Shown: positions 19,301 through 27,047 of the stretch, piece by piece
Position numbering within the stretch: position 1 is the first letter of the stretch
Layout: each line of letters starts with the position of its first letter
Origin: Solwaraspora sp. WMMD792
Lineage (GTDB): Bacteria > Actinomycetota > Actinomycetes > Mycobacteriales > Micromonosporaceae
Assembly (NCBI RefSeq): GCF_029626105.1
Contig: NZ_JARUBH010000009.1
Span: 2,418,001 to 2,482,000, forward strand
Direction: 5' to 3'
DNA: 64,000 nucleotides
The notes under the pieces: model-generated
Seen by the model: only the letters and a program-made list of their open reading frames with translations
What the model was told of the DNA's origin: nothing
The model's database searches: none
Position numbers and translations under genes: made by a program

Positions 19301-21351
19301 TCGCCCCGGCCGGCGGCGGCGAGTGCGCCTTCGCGCAGCAGCCGGCGGCGCTGCACCCGCTGGTAGGAGTCTTCCAGGTACGGGGCGAAGTAGGCCGCCG
19401 ACTGGCGGCTGTCGCTGAACAGCAGCACCTTGCGGCCGCCGCCGGGCCGGGCCTGCTGCGCCGGCTCGGTGGCCTGCGGCAGTCGCTGGTACAGGGCGGT
19501 GGCGAGTACTGAGGCGGAGGCTTCGTTGCCGCTGGCGAACAACCGGATGAGCCCGTCGCCGCGTCCGCCGCAGCCCACACAGGCGGTGAGCGCTTCGGCG
19601 TTCTGCCGCACGAACCGCACCGTCCGCATCGGACTTGCGGGGCACTGCGGGCAGTTGCCGGCCGGCCCGACCTGGAACACGCCGCAGCGGGCGCAGAGCG
19701 CACCGGTTTCGCTGCCTCTGGCGACGCTGTTGGCCTGCAGGGTCTCCTCGTCCTCGTCGGTGGTCACGTCGTCGACGAGGGCCAGCCAGGTCTGTTGTTC
19801 GTCGCGGGAGCGGCGGGACCGGAAGACGGCGGTGGTGCCGACCCGTTCGACGGTGCCGGCTAGGTGTTCGGTGCCGCACCGGCGGCAGGTGCCGATCTCG
19901 AAGGCGGCGTCGCCGCAGTGGGTGCAGCGTTCGCGCCGGGTCAGGCTCACGTGCGGGCCGTTGGTGCCGAGGCAGGCGAAGGCACCTTCGGTGGCGCGGG
20001 CGAACAGGTGGTAGCGGGCGGACAGCACCGGGGTGCCGGTGCTGTCGTGTACGGCGTTGGCGAGTGCGACGAGGTCGGTGACGGCTGTCTGGTCGGCGTC
20101 GTCGGGGAACAGCGCCTTGGCGACCTCACGTAGCGGCATCGGCCCGTGGGAGAGGAGCCGTTTGAGGCGGCGTACCCGCTGCTCCTGCTCCAGCACCGCA
20201 GCGGCCGCATCATCGGCCGACCCGGCCGGCACCGCCGACATGGCGGGCACACCGTCGCGGCGGGCGTGCTCCAGCAGGGCGGCGGCCGGCGACGCGGCCT
20301 CGCGAAGCTGCCGGTACGCGGCGGCGGGCAGCGGACCCCATTCCGGCCCGGCCGGCACCTCGACCCGTTCGGCGGTGATGACGTCCTGCGACGCGGCGTC
20401 GGCCGGGTCATGCTGGAACGGCACCGGGAACAGGGAGCTGGCGAAGTCGGCGACGGCCGCCAGGTCGCCGCCGACGGTGGCGCTGGTGGCGATGCACTGC
20501 ACCGACCGGCCTTGGCCGACCCGGTCGACGAGGCGACGCAGCAGCATCGCCAGTTCGGCGCCGCGCGCCCCGTCGTAGACGTGGGCTTCGTCGACGACGA
20601 TGAACTGCCAGTGGCCGGCGTGGTCGCCTTCGAACAGGTCCATGTCCAGTGGCCGCAGCAGCAGGTATTCCAGCATGGCGTAGTTGGTCAGCAGCAGATG
20701 CGGCGGCGTGGCCTGCATCTGTTCGCGGCTGAGCAGTTCGTTGGGCAGCCGCTGCTCGCCGGGGTGCTGGTGGGCGAAGACCTCGGCGGCTTCACGCAGC
20801 GTGTGCCTGGTTTCGCCGGTGTAGCGGCCGAAGGTGATGTCGGGGGCTCCGGCGAGCAGGGTGCGTAGCCGTTTCATCTGGTCGTTGGCGAGGGCGTTCA
20901 TCGGGTAGAGCAGCAGCGCCCGGACGCCGGGGCCGAGGGTGCCGGCGGCGCGCTGCGCCATCAGCCGGTCCAGGATCGGCAGCAGGAAACTTTCGGTCTT
21001 GCCCGAGCCGGTGCCGGTGGCGACGACGACGTTGCGGCCGGCCCGTACCTTGCCGATCGCCCGTTCCTGGTGCCGGTACAGCGGCCGGTCCAGGGCCAGG
21101 CCGGCACCGAGCGCGGCGATCCCCGGGTGCAGCGCCCCGGCGTCGATGAGCTGACGCGGGGTGCGGCCGGTGCGGTACGGCGGGGTGGCTTCCAGCAGCG
21201 GCCCTTTGGTGATCTCCTGGCTGATCGCGTCGGCGATCGCGGTGTCGAGTGCGGCGGCGAGTCGGGGGTCTCTCGGCTCGACCAGGCTGCGCAGGTACCG
21301 CTGATAGGTGGCGACGATGTCGTCGCTGGTGGCCAGGGGATCCAGGATCAT
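16345..21351 (-). CDS. DUF1998 DEAD/DEAH-box helicase, DruE-like
   Basis: A 1668-residue superfamily 2 helicase. Walker A is ATGTGSGKT (residues 111-119), the Walker B box is VVDEAH (about 252-257), motif III is SATVGG and motif VI is QRAGRAGRRTD. Paired cysteine clusters (CTHCGDAAFEIGTCRRCG, CARCGVFQVGPAGNCPQC) lie mid-protein. The end has a DUF1998 cysteine group (CECGVETSCYRCLRVFRNDR). DUF1998 helicases drive DISARM (DrmA), Druantia (DruE), Dpd and the repair helicase MrfA. The ATG at 21351 overlaps the upstream gene by 4 bases. Pairing with a single protein of about 1100 residues best fits Druantia type III, but this is an architectural inference. Confidence 0.88.
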   Translation of the reverse strand: MILDPLATSDDIVATYQRYLRSLVEPRDPRLAAALDTAIADAISQEITKGPLLEATPPYRTGRTPRQLIDAGALHPGIAALGAGLALDRPLYRHQERAIGKVRAGRNVVVATGTGSGKTESFLLPILDRLMAQRAAGTLGPGVRALLLYPMNALANDQMKRLRTLLAGAPDITFGRYTGETRHTLREAAEVFAHQHPGEQRLPNELLSREQMQATPPHLLLTNYAMLEYLLLRPLDMDLFEGDHAGHWQFIVVDEAHVYDGARGAELAMLLRRLVDRVGQGRSVQCIATSATVGGDLAAVADFASSLFPVPFQHDPADAASQDVITAERVEVPAGPEWGPLPAAAYRQLREAASPAAALLEHARRDGVPAMSAVPAGSADDAAAAVLEQEQRVRRLKRLLSHGPMPLREVAKALFPDDADQTAVTDLVALANAVHDSTGTPVLSARYHLFARATEGAFACLGTNGPHVSLTRRERCTHCGDAAFEIGTCRRCGTEHLAGTVERVGTTAVFRSRRSRDEQQTWLALVDDVTTDEDEETLQANSVARGSETGALCARCGVFQVGPAGNCPQCPASPMRTVRFVRQNAEALTACVGCGGRGDGLIRLFASGNEASASVLATALYQRLPQATEPAQQARPGGGRKVLLFSDSRQSAAYFAPYLEDSYQRVQRRRLLREGALAAAGRGDAEIRLDDVVRDTARAAEQYGIFQRRDSAQARRRQVVLWAQTEIVGVDERNSLEGRGLLAWGMSRDPAWQAPQPLISLGLTETEVWALLDELLRSVRLQGAVAAPDGVDPRDEAFAPRVGPIYLRGTGSDARRKVLSWLPTSGTNRRVDYLRRVLARLGVTADPHQLLDGIWRLLTAGPMRELLRDSLEPGIGQVYQLDPEFVTCTVPGDDHPVWQCGTCRRITPYTVRGVCPTMKCLGELARWVPPPADVDHDHYRSVYREMNPVPMRVLEHTAQWTSEQAALIQQQFVRGEVNALSCSTTFELGVDVGELQAVMLRNMPPTTANYVQRAGRAGRRTDSAALVLTYAQRRSHDLSRFAEPDRMIAGEVRAPYVPLTNVRIDRRHAHSVALAAFFRHHFRTYGTIWRTAGEFLLAGDDGVAPVTLVAGFLDPVPAEIVESLHRVLPAEVRDEIGVDSGDWVTHLVGLLESVRVELQNDVDIYEQKRAEAFAARKDDSAARFGRVMRTITGRELLGLLANRNVLPKYGFPVDTVELRLTFADDQMSRQLELSRDLSSAIYEYAPGTEVVAGGQTWQSAGVYRLPGRDLERRHYAVCAGCGHYRDSIERLDPQCPACGAPATGVPRQYTVPVFGFVADRSGGRRPSTAPRRTWHGATHVVSTGAEIFEDKIDLPGGSVTVRAGSRGELIAISDGAGGAGYLICDRCGFAQSNTSRKQRQSSHASPLTGRDCRGRLELLSLAHKYQTDVLDLSVDSAALGGIDDNGWRSLAYAVVEGAVLALEISRDDIDATVYRTEANRSVIMLYDTVPGGAGHVQRIAARVRDVLDEALRRVRDCECGVETSCYRCLRVFRNDRYHEHLRRGVAADVLGRLLGRADQTPVGALRVTLAEYTAAVNADRRFLIGDVPGEVFESVTSGQLDLYEGRIVFARQAAAPADVSTTDATAVGRLWLRRDSENGDIVGAGVEPLVGEPLDGLDDLTLIGVALL

Positions 21352-24300
21352 TCGGCGTCTCCGGTGAGGGTGAGTTCGGCGAGGAAGATGTCGATGGTGG
21401 TCAGGTCGGGGGCGTGCCGGGCCAGGGTCGCGTGGTGCGGGGTGGTTCGGGTCAGCAGGGCGGCCGGCAGCCGGTCGCGGGCGATCAGCCGGGCGGTGAA
21501 GGCGAACGCCAGCGACAGCGCCGGCAGGTCCGGCCAGCCGGGTCCGCACTGCCGGGCCCTGACCGCCGCGTCGACGACCGGGCCGCCGGCGGCGGCCAGC
21601 GCCGGCCGCAGGGTGCGCAGCAGGTCAGCGCCGACGGCGGCGACCCGGGCCACGCCGGGTCGGTCCCGCACGTCGAACAGCCGGCGGGCGGCGGCGACCC
21701 GTTCGTCGGCGTCGAGGAGTCCACCGGGGACGATCCGCATCGCCCGCCAGAGCGCGTCGAGCTGCTCGGCCGGCAGCCGCGCCAACTGCTGCGCGGCCCG
21801 GTCGAAGCGGCCGACCGCCTGGTGCGGGTCGGGCTCACCGGCCAGGAGCACATCGAGGGAGTCGCCGCACGCCGTCGCCGCCCGTTCATACAGGTCGTCG
21901 CCGGCCGCGGTGACCCCGAGCCGGTACGCGGTGGCCAGCAGCGCCGCCAGTGGGCTGGTCTGCCACAGCCTCGCCTCGTCGGCGGTGCCGAGGTAGGCCA
22001 GCGGTGGCAGCGCCACCAGCCCGGAGTGCACCAGTGGGGCCACCAGTTCGGCTGCGGGTGACCGGGTGCGGGTGAGCGCGGTCAGCGCGGCGACCGGGTG
22101 TCGGCGCAGCACGGCGGCGGTGGCGCGGACGTCGACGGTGACGCCGTGGCGGCGCAGGTCCTCGGCGCGGCGGTACAGCGGGAGGATCAGTGGTGCGATG
22201 TCGGGGCGGTCCGGCGGGTCGGTCAGCCCGGCCAGGTGGCGGGACAGCGCCGTGTCGGGGGTGTCGGGCAGCGGCGGGTCCCAGTCACCGTCGACGGTGA
22301 AGCTGTTGTCCTGTCCGGGCCAGTCGGGCCAGGGTTCGGGCAGCCACGGGTCGTCGACGCGCAGCAGCACCGCGAGCGGCCCGGCCCGGGTCAGGTCGGC
22401 GGGCAGCGGTTCGCTGGCCAGGTCTGCGCCGATCGGGGTAACGTGCGGTGGCCGCCACGGGGCCAGCACCTGGTAGACGCCGGCGGTCAGTCCGTTGACC
22501 GGGCTGGCGTCGTCGAGGGCCAGCTGGTCGTCTTTGAGGTGGACGGTGCCGGCGAGTTGTCGGGGCAGGCAGCGGGCGACGGGGAACTGTTGGCCGCCCA
22601 GGCGGACCGCGAGCTGGGCGGAGCCGCAGACCCGGACGGTGTCGGCGATCGCGGCGAGCGGGAACCGGGCGAGCGGCTGGCCGTAGGTGGCGCGGGAGGC
22701 GACGGTCTGCCGTTGCTGGCCGCCGCTGGCCACGACAAGGTCGGCGTCGACCGCCGCCGGCAGCCGGACCAGCAGTTCGCCGTCGCCGACGGTTTCGGTG
22801 TCCAGGCGCAGCGGCTGCAGCGACCACCGGGTGGTGCGGCCGGCGCTGACCCATTGGGCGGCCATGTGCGGCGGGGTCACCCGTACCGTGGTGGTGTGTC
22901 CGGCGGCGGTGAGCTGCGCGTCGGCGCTGGTCTGGGTCGGGTCGAGTCGGGCCAGCGACGGGTCGACCCGCAGCGCCGGGTCGGTCACGCCGAGCCGGAC
23001 GGTCGCTGGCGCGAGGCCGTCGGGCCGCAACTCGCGCCACACCGGGTGGACGGTGACGGTCAGCCCTTCGGCGAGGTCGAGGGTGCGGGACAGGCCCCGG
23101 CCGAGCGGACCCCGGACGGTGATCTCGTAGCTGCCGACCAGTGGCCGGGGCACCTGCTCCCACGGGTCGGTGACGGTGTCGCCGGTGATCCGCACACTGG
23201 CGGCGGTGAGCAGGTCGGCGCTGCCGGGCCGGCGGACGCGGATCGACCATTCGGTGGCCACGCCCGCCTCGGTCGGCAGGAACAGTGCCGGGGCGGCACC
23301 GTACACGGGGGTGCCGGCGACGCTGACCACGTCGGGCAGCGGCGGGCTGAGGCGCAGCTGGGCCCGCCGGGCGGTGCCGACCCGCCGGGTCGGTCCGTCG
23401 CCGAGCCGCAGCCCGGTGACCTGTCCCAGGTCGACCCGGCGCAGCGTCCAGCCGAACCAGCCGTACGGCACCGGCAGGTCGCCGTCGGCCGCCGGGCCGC
23501 CGGGGCCGGCTTTGGTCGCGGCGGCGGCCCAGTCGATGTGCAGGGTGACCGGCTGGCCGGTGCTGTCACGACCGGGGTGCAGGATCCACACCGGCTCCGG
23601 TGGCAGGCTGGCGGTCAGCGGCACCCGCCGGCCTTCGTCGGTGAAGACCAGCAGCGGTTCGCGGGGGTCGATCAGGTCGACTTCGAACTCCCGCTCGATG
23701 GCGGCGAGTTCGACGGTGACCTGCCGCACCGGTCGGGAGATCGTCGCGACGGCCGGTGGCGCGGTGTCGACGTCACCGGGGATCCGGGAGCGGCTGACGA
23801 TCGTCTGGACGTCTTCGCCGGCCCGGACCCGCCATTCGACCCGGCCGCCGGGTGCGTCGGGCACCGCCGGCAGCCGCACCAGCAGGCCCCGGCCGTACGG
23901 CTCCAGCTCCACGTACGGTCGGGGTGTCGCCGCGCCGCCGCTGCCTCCGGCGGCGGTGCCGGTGCGGGTCGCGGTGCCGGCCCAGTCGAGCTGCCCGGCC
24001 TCGACGTAGCTGCGGGCCTGGTCGATCAGGTGCGGCGGCAGGCCGAGCCCGTCGGCGGTGAACGCCGGCGCGCGGAACCGGTCCAGCAGGTCGATGCAGC
24101 GGTCGACGAGGTCTTCGGCGTATTCGCCGCCATGCTGTAGCAGCCGCCGCACCGGCATGTCGAGGGTGTTCAGTCGCGATTCCCGGCCGGGTGTCAACGC
24201 CCAGGCGAAGAAGTCCGTGACGGTGGTGCCGGGTTCGCGGGACTGTCGTTGCAGCAGCAGGTTCAGCAGGTCCCCCAGGCAGTAGGCGGGAATCCCGCCG

Positions 24301-24689
24301 TGCATGAGGATTTCACCGACGTTGATCTGCGGCAGGCCGGGGAATCGGGCCAGGCCGAACTGGTCCAGGTTGGCCCGGAACGCCGCACCCCAGGCGGTCT
24401 CGTCGACCTGGTGGCGGGTGTGGTCCCGCACGGCTCCCCAGTAGTTGCCCTGCTCGTAGCGGGACGCTCCGATCCCGCTGAGGCCGACCAGCAGGCAGGC
24501 CGGGTAGCGGTAGTACAGGCATTGACGCTGCTCGTATTCGCTGCCGGCGCCGTACAGTTTTCCCAGCGCACTGACCGCTCGGCGGGCTTCAAGCTCGGGC
24601 ACCGCGATCTCGGCGACCAGCGATACCGCGCGCAGCGCGGGCCGCCACTCACGCTCCCGTTCATGGAGATAGTCGGACGCCCGCACCAC
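21348..24689 (-). CDS. Large helicase partner, DruH-like candidate
   Basis: A 1113-residue protein with no catalytic motif I recognise. Residues 1-200 are mostly helical and include GLSGIGASRYEQGNYWGAV and NVGEILMHGGIPAYCLGDLL. Residues about 250-760 are rich in short beta strands, with Pro/Arg/Val composition like stacked Ig-type domains. The C-terminal third is helical. It directly precedes the DUF1998 helicase with a 4-base overlap, so the two are made together. In Druantia type III the helicase DruE is paired with one large protein, DruH; size and order agree, but I could not compare sequences. AGGGGG precedes the GTG start. Confidence 0.8.
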   Translation of the reverse strand: MVRASDYLHEREREWRPALRAVSLVAEIAVPELEARRAVSALGKLYGAGSEYEQRQCLYYRYPACLLVGLSGIGASRYEQGNYWGAVRDHTRHQVDETAWGAAFRANLDQFGLARFPGLPQINVGEILMHGGIPAYCLGDLLNLLLQRQSREPGTTVTDFFAWALTPGRESRLNTLDMPVRRLLQHGGEYAEDLVDRCIDLLDRFRAPAFTADGLGLPPHLIDQARSYVEAGQLDWAGTATRTGTAAGGSGGAATPRPYVELEPYGRGLLVRLPAVPDAPGGRVEWRVRAGEDVQTIVSRSRIPGDVDTAPPAVATISRPVRQVTVELAAIEREFEVDLIDPREPLLVFTDEGRRVPLTASLPPEPVWILHPGRDSTGQPVTLHIDWAAAATKAGPGGPAADGDLPVPYGWFGWTLRRVDLGQVTGLRLGDGPTRRVGTARRAQLRLSPPLPDVVSVAGTPVYGAAPALFLPTEAGVATEWSIRVRRPGSADLLTAASVRITGDTVTDPWEQVPRPLVGSYEITVRGPLGRGLSRTLDLAEGLTVTVHPVWRELRPDGLAPATVRLGVTDPALRVDPSLARLDPTQTSADAQLTAAGHTTTVRVTPPHMAAQWVSAGRTTRWSLQPLRLDTETVGDGELLVRLPAAVDADLVVASGGQQRQTVASRATYGQPLARFPLAAIADTVRVCGSAQLAVRLGGQQFPVARCLPRQLAGTVHLKDDQLALDDASPVNGLTAGVYQVLAPWRPPHVTPIGADLASEPLPADLTRAGPLAVLLRVDDPWLPEPWPDWPGQDNSFTVDGDWDPPLPDTPDTALSRHLAGLTDPPDRPDIAPLILPLYRRAEDLRRHGVTVDVRATAAVLRRHPVAALTALTRTRSPAAELVAPLVHSGLVALPPLAYLGTADEARLWQTSPLAALLATAYRLGVTAAGDDLYERAATACGDSLDVLLAGEPDPHQAVGRFDRAAQQLARLPAEQLDALWRAMRIVPGGLLDADERVAAARRLFDVRDRPGVARVAAVGADLLRTLRPALAAAGGPVVDAAVRARQCGPGWPDLPALSLAFAFTARLIARDRLPAALLTRTTPHHATLARHAPDLTTIDIFLAELTLTGDAE

Positions 24690-24898
24690 GGTCCCCCTGA
24701 CGAATAGACGATCTGGGCCGTATCGCGACTATGCAGATGTATCGGCAGCAACTCAAGGAAACAGGTCCCTCCGGAACCTGACCGTGTCCGTTCGGTCAGC
24801 GCCGCCGGGCTGACAATCCCGCCACGCTCACCGACGCGGTCGGCGCGGCCGGCACCGATGACGGGTGCCAACGCCGCGCCGACCGCCGCCGGCTTCTA

Positions 24899-25168
24899 TC
24901 ACGGGTACGGGTCGGTGCCGTTGACGGCGCGCGGTGCTTCCCGCACCCCGGGGTGGGTCAGCGACCGCTTGTAGACGGCGATCGCCACCATCCGGCCGTC
25001 GCGTCCACCGCCGACGATCGTGGCGAGGATGCCGATCACCGGCGACTCGTCGTTGTCGTGGCCATAGCGGATATCGGAGACCCGTACCCGCATCGAACAG
25101 TCGCCGTACACCCAGTCGGCCTTGCCCAGGTGCAGCATCTCGCCGATCCGCAGCGGCTGGTCAGTCAT
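24899..25168 (-). CDS. Small protein of unknown function (89 aa)
   Basis: An 89-residue beta-rich protein with VRVSDIRYGHD and VIGILATIVGGGRDGRMVAI, read as a small barrel or sandwich. It overlaps the upstream gene by 8 bases and is separated from the DruH-like gene by 209 bases. It has no recognised family. Coupled translation with the 154-residue gene argues for a joint role. Confidence 0.65.
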   Translation of the reverse strand: MTDQPLRIGEMLHLGKADWVYGDCSMRVRVSDIRYGHDNDESPVIGILATIVGGGRDGRMVAIAVYKRSLTHPGVREAPRAVNGTDPYP

Positions 25169-25625
25169 CGGCGTCGTCCTTTCCGTGCGGGTAGCCGTCC
25201 CGCATCAGCCCGGACAGTTGCAGCACCGCCCGCACCCGCCGGGCCTTGCCCGGGTCCCAGCGGTCGAGGATGACCAGCGACCGCTGCAACGGCCGGCACG
25301 GCGCGGCGACGTCGCAGGTGCGGCATTCCCCGAACCGCGCCGACGGCAGATGCTCGGCGATGTCGAGCCGCGCCTGGTGCACCGCCTGCGCCACCACGGT
25401 GTCGCCGGGGTCGAGCGCGGCGTCGATCGCGCCGGTCAGAGCGGGGTCGACCGCGCGGGCGGCGGTCAGCCGGAAACGCGGGTCACGGCCGATGTCCGTC
25501 TCTCCCGGCGTGCGTCGCGGCAGCGGCGGCCGGTTCGGGGTCGCATCGGTACGCCGTGGCGTACCGATCGACGTGTAGCGGGCCAGCCGGGGCGTCCCGC
25601 CGATCCCGTCGTTCCTGTGCACCAC
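25161..25625 (-). CDS. Small Cys-containing protein of unknown function
   Basis: A 154-residue protein. The start is a GTG at 25625, chosen because GAGGAGGAG lies four bases upstream; longer in-frame starts would run antisense into the regulator gene. The N-terminal half is Arg/Pro/Thr-rich and looks disordered. The C-terminal half is helical with FGECRTCDVAAPC, a possible metal-binding or redox cysteine set. The stop overlaps the next gene by 8 bases. It is divergent from the Scr1-type regulator. No function is assigned. Confidence 0.62.
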   Translation of the reverse strand: MVHRNDGIGGTPRLARYTSIGTPRRTDATPNRPPLPRRTPGETDIGRDPRFRLTAARAVDPALTGAIDAALDPGDTVVAQAVHQARLDIAEHLPSARFGECRTCDVAAPCRPLQRSLVILDRWDPGKARRVRAVLQLSGLMRDGYPHGKDDADD

Positions 25626-25976
25626 CAGGCTCCTCCTCGAATAGCCAATGAGTCGAGACATCCACCCTGGACTCGCAGTCACGGTTCGCGGAACCCGGCT
25701 GGCTCCCCCGTGCACGCCGGGAGTCCCATGACGCGAACCCGCGACCACCACGAGGGAAACTGAGGGATATGAAAGCCTTGCGACGACAGGTGTGCATCTG
25801 ATAGCACGAAGATCAATTACTCCACCCGATCTCGAAGTTGTCCACAGCGCTGCAATCCATGCTGGACTCCTCGTCATTCGCGGAGGAACATGAATGGTGA
25901 CCACACGCATCGGGCCGCCCAGCGGCAGCGCCTCCGTTGCGTGTGCACGAGGGAATCCGAAGGATGCGAGGGGCTT
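25626..25976. other. Divergent intergenic region (351 bp)
   Basis: Holds the promoters for the gene pair at 25625 (minus) and the regulator at 25977 (plus). G+C is lower here than in the flanking genes. A GGAGG followed by an in-frame ATG at 25890 offers an alternative regulator start. A ten-codon frame at about 25770 follows GAGGG but is too short to call. No RNA gene or strong hairpin was seen. Confidence 0.5.
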
Positions 25977-26762
25977 GTGAGCGGCAGCGAGTATCTGATA
26001 TCGGAGTTGCGGCGAGTGCGCGAGTCGATGGGCCTCACCCAGGAGTCGTGGGGCGAGCGCGTCCACTTCTCGGCGAAACACGTCGGCTCCATCGAGCGCG
26101 GCGAACGCCCCGCCCTGCCCAACTACCTGGGCATGGTGGACAAGGTGTTCGGCACCGCGTTCATGAAGTTCTACCGCGAGTTCGTCATCGGCGAACACGC
26201 CCCGGTCTGGTTACGGCCTTTCATCGAACACGAGCAGCAGGCGAGCTTGCTCCGTGTCTTCCAACCGCTCGCAGTACCCGGCCTACTGCAAACCGAGGCG
26301 TACGCGAAAACCATCATCACCGCGTACGGCGCAAGGGAGGAAGACTTGGAAGCCGCGCTCGGCACGCGACTCGCCCGGCAGGAGATTCTGCGCCGCAAGC
26401 CGGACCCCTGCCAGCTCGTCGCGGTGATGGACGAGTGGATGCTCCATCGGGAGATCGGCGGGCCGGAGGTCATGCGGGAACAGATGCTCGCGATCCTCGC
26501 CGCGAGCGAGTTACCCAGCATCCGGGTGCACATCATCCCGACGAGCGCGGGTGCTTATTTGGGCCTCGACGGCCCGTTCACGCTCGCGACTGTCGACGGC
26601 AGATCAGTCGGCTACCTGGAAGGCCACCTCAAAGGTCGCGTCGTTGAAGGATCCGAAGACACCGCAGACCTTGAACGGACCTGGGAGGCCGTGCGGGAGT
26701 ACGCTCTGCCCGGAAACCAGAGCCGCGACGTGATCATGAGGATGGCGGAGAAGTGGACATGA
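25977..26762 (+). CDS. Scr1-family XRE regulator (DUF5753 type)
   Basis: Helix-turn-helix protein with the Scr1 architecture: XRE domain at the N-terminus (LISELRRVRESMGLTQESWG) and a long C-terminal domain containing QPLAVPGLLQTEAYAK and HIIPTSAGAY, both hallmarks of the Scr1/DUF5753 family. I chose the GTG at 25977, preceded by GAGGGG, because family members begin just before the helix-turn-helix. An ATG at 25890 with GGAGG would add 29 residues containing three cysteines and cannot be excluded. It overlaps the DUF397 gene (ATGA). These pairs act as a repressor-like protein and small partner; some are reported as toxin-antitoxin-like or developmental regulators. Confidence 0.87.
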   Translation: MSGSEYLISELRRVRESMGLTQESWGERVHFSAKHVGSIERGERPALPNYLGMVDKVFGTAFMKFYREFVIGEHAPVWLRPFIEHEQQASLLRVFQPLAVPGLLQTEAYAKTIITAYGAREEDLEAALGTRLARQEILRRKPDPCQLVAVMDEWMLHREIGGPEVMREQMLAILAASELPSIRVHIIPTSAGAYLGLDGPFTLATVDGRSVGYLEGHLKGRVVEGSEDTADLERTWEAVREYALPGNQSRDVIMRMAEKWT

Positions 26763-26938
26763 CCGCTGCACGTTGGCACAAGAGCACCCACAGTGACACG
26801 AGCGGGTGTGTCGAAGTAGCCGAGAACCTTCCTGGTCGGGTGTACGTCCGGGACACCAAGGACCGCGACGGTGGCACCCTCGCCTTCGCGCCGGCCTCGT
26901 GGCGCGCGTTCGTCGCGGCAGTGAGCACCGACCGCTGA
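26759..26938 (+). CDS. DUF397 small protein
   Basis: A 59-residue protein of the DUF397 family, with the typical opening WHKSTHSDTSGCVEVAE, a central VRDTKDRDGGTLAF and the closing WRAFVAAV. The ATG at 26759 overlaps the regulator stop; a GTG at 26753 is an alternative. DUF397 proteins are nearly always encoded beside Scr1-type regulators and are thought to bind or modulate them. Confidence 0.9.
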   Translation: MTAARWHKSTHSDTSGCVEVAENLPGRVYVRDTKDRDGGTLAFAPASWRAFVAAVSTDR

Positions 26939-26975
26939 GCCTGTACCGGTTCACCAAGCAGCACCAACGCTGACC

Positions 26976-27017
26976 GAGCCCGGCCACTGCCCGCGACTGC
27001 GGGAGTGAGCCGGGCTC
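26976..27017. terminator. Bidirectional terminator hairpin
   Basis: A 9-bp perfect outer stem (GAGCCCGGC / GCCGGGCTC) continues into a nearly perfect inner stem, CACTGCCCGC against GCGGGAGTG with one bulge. It sits between the convergent DUF397 and pglX genes and could serve both strands. Confidence 0.65.
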
Positions 27018-27047
27018 TGCCAACGCCTCGCCCTACCGGCTGCTACG

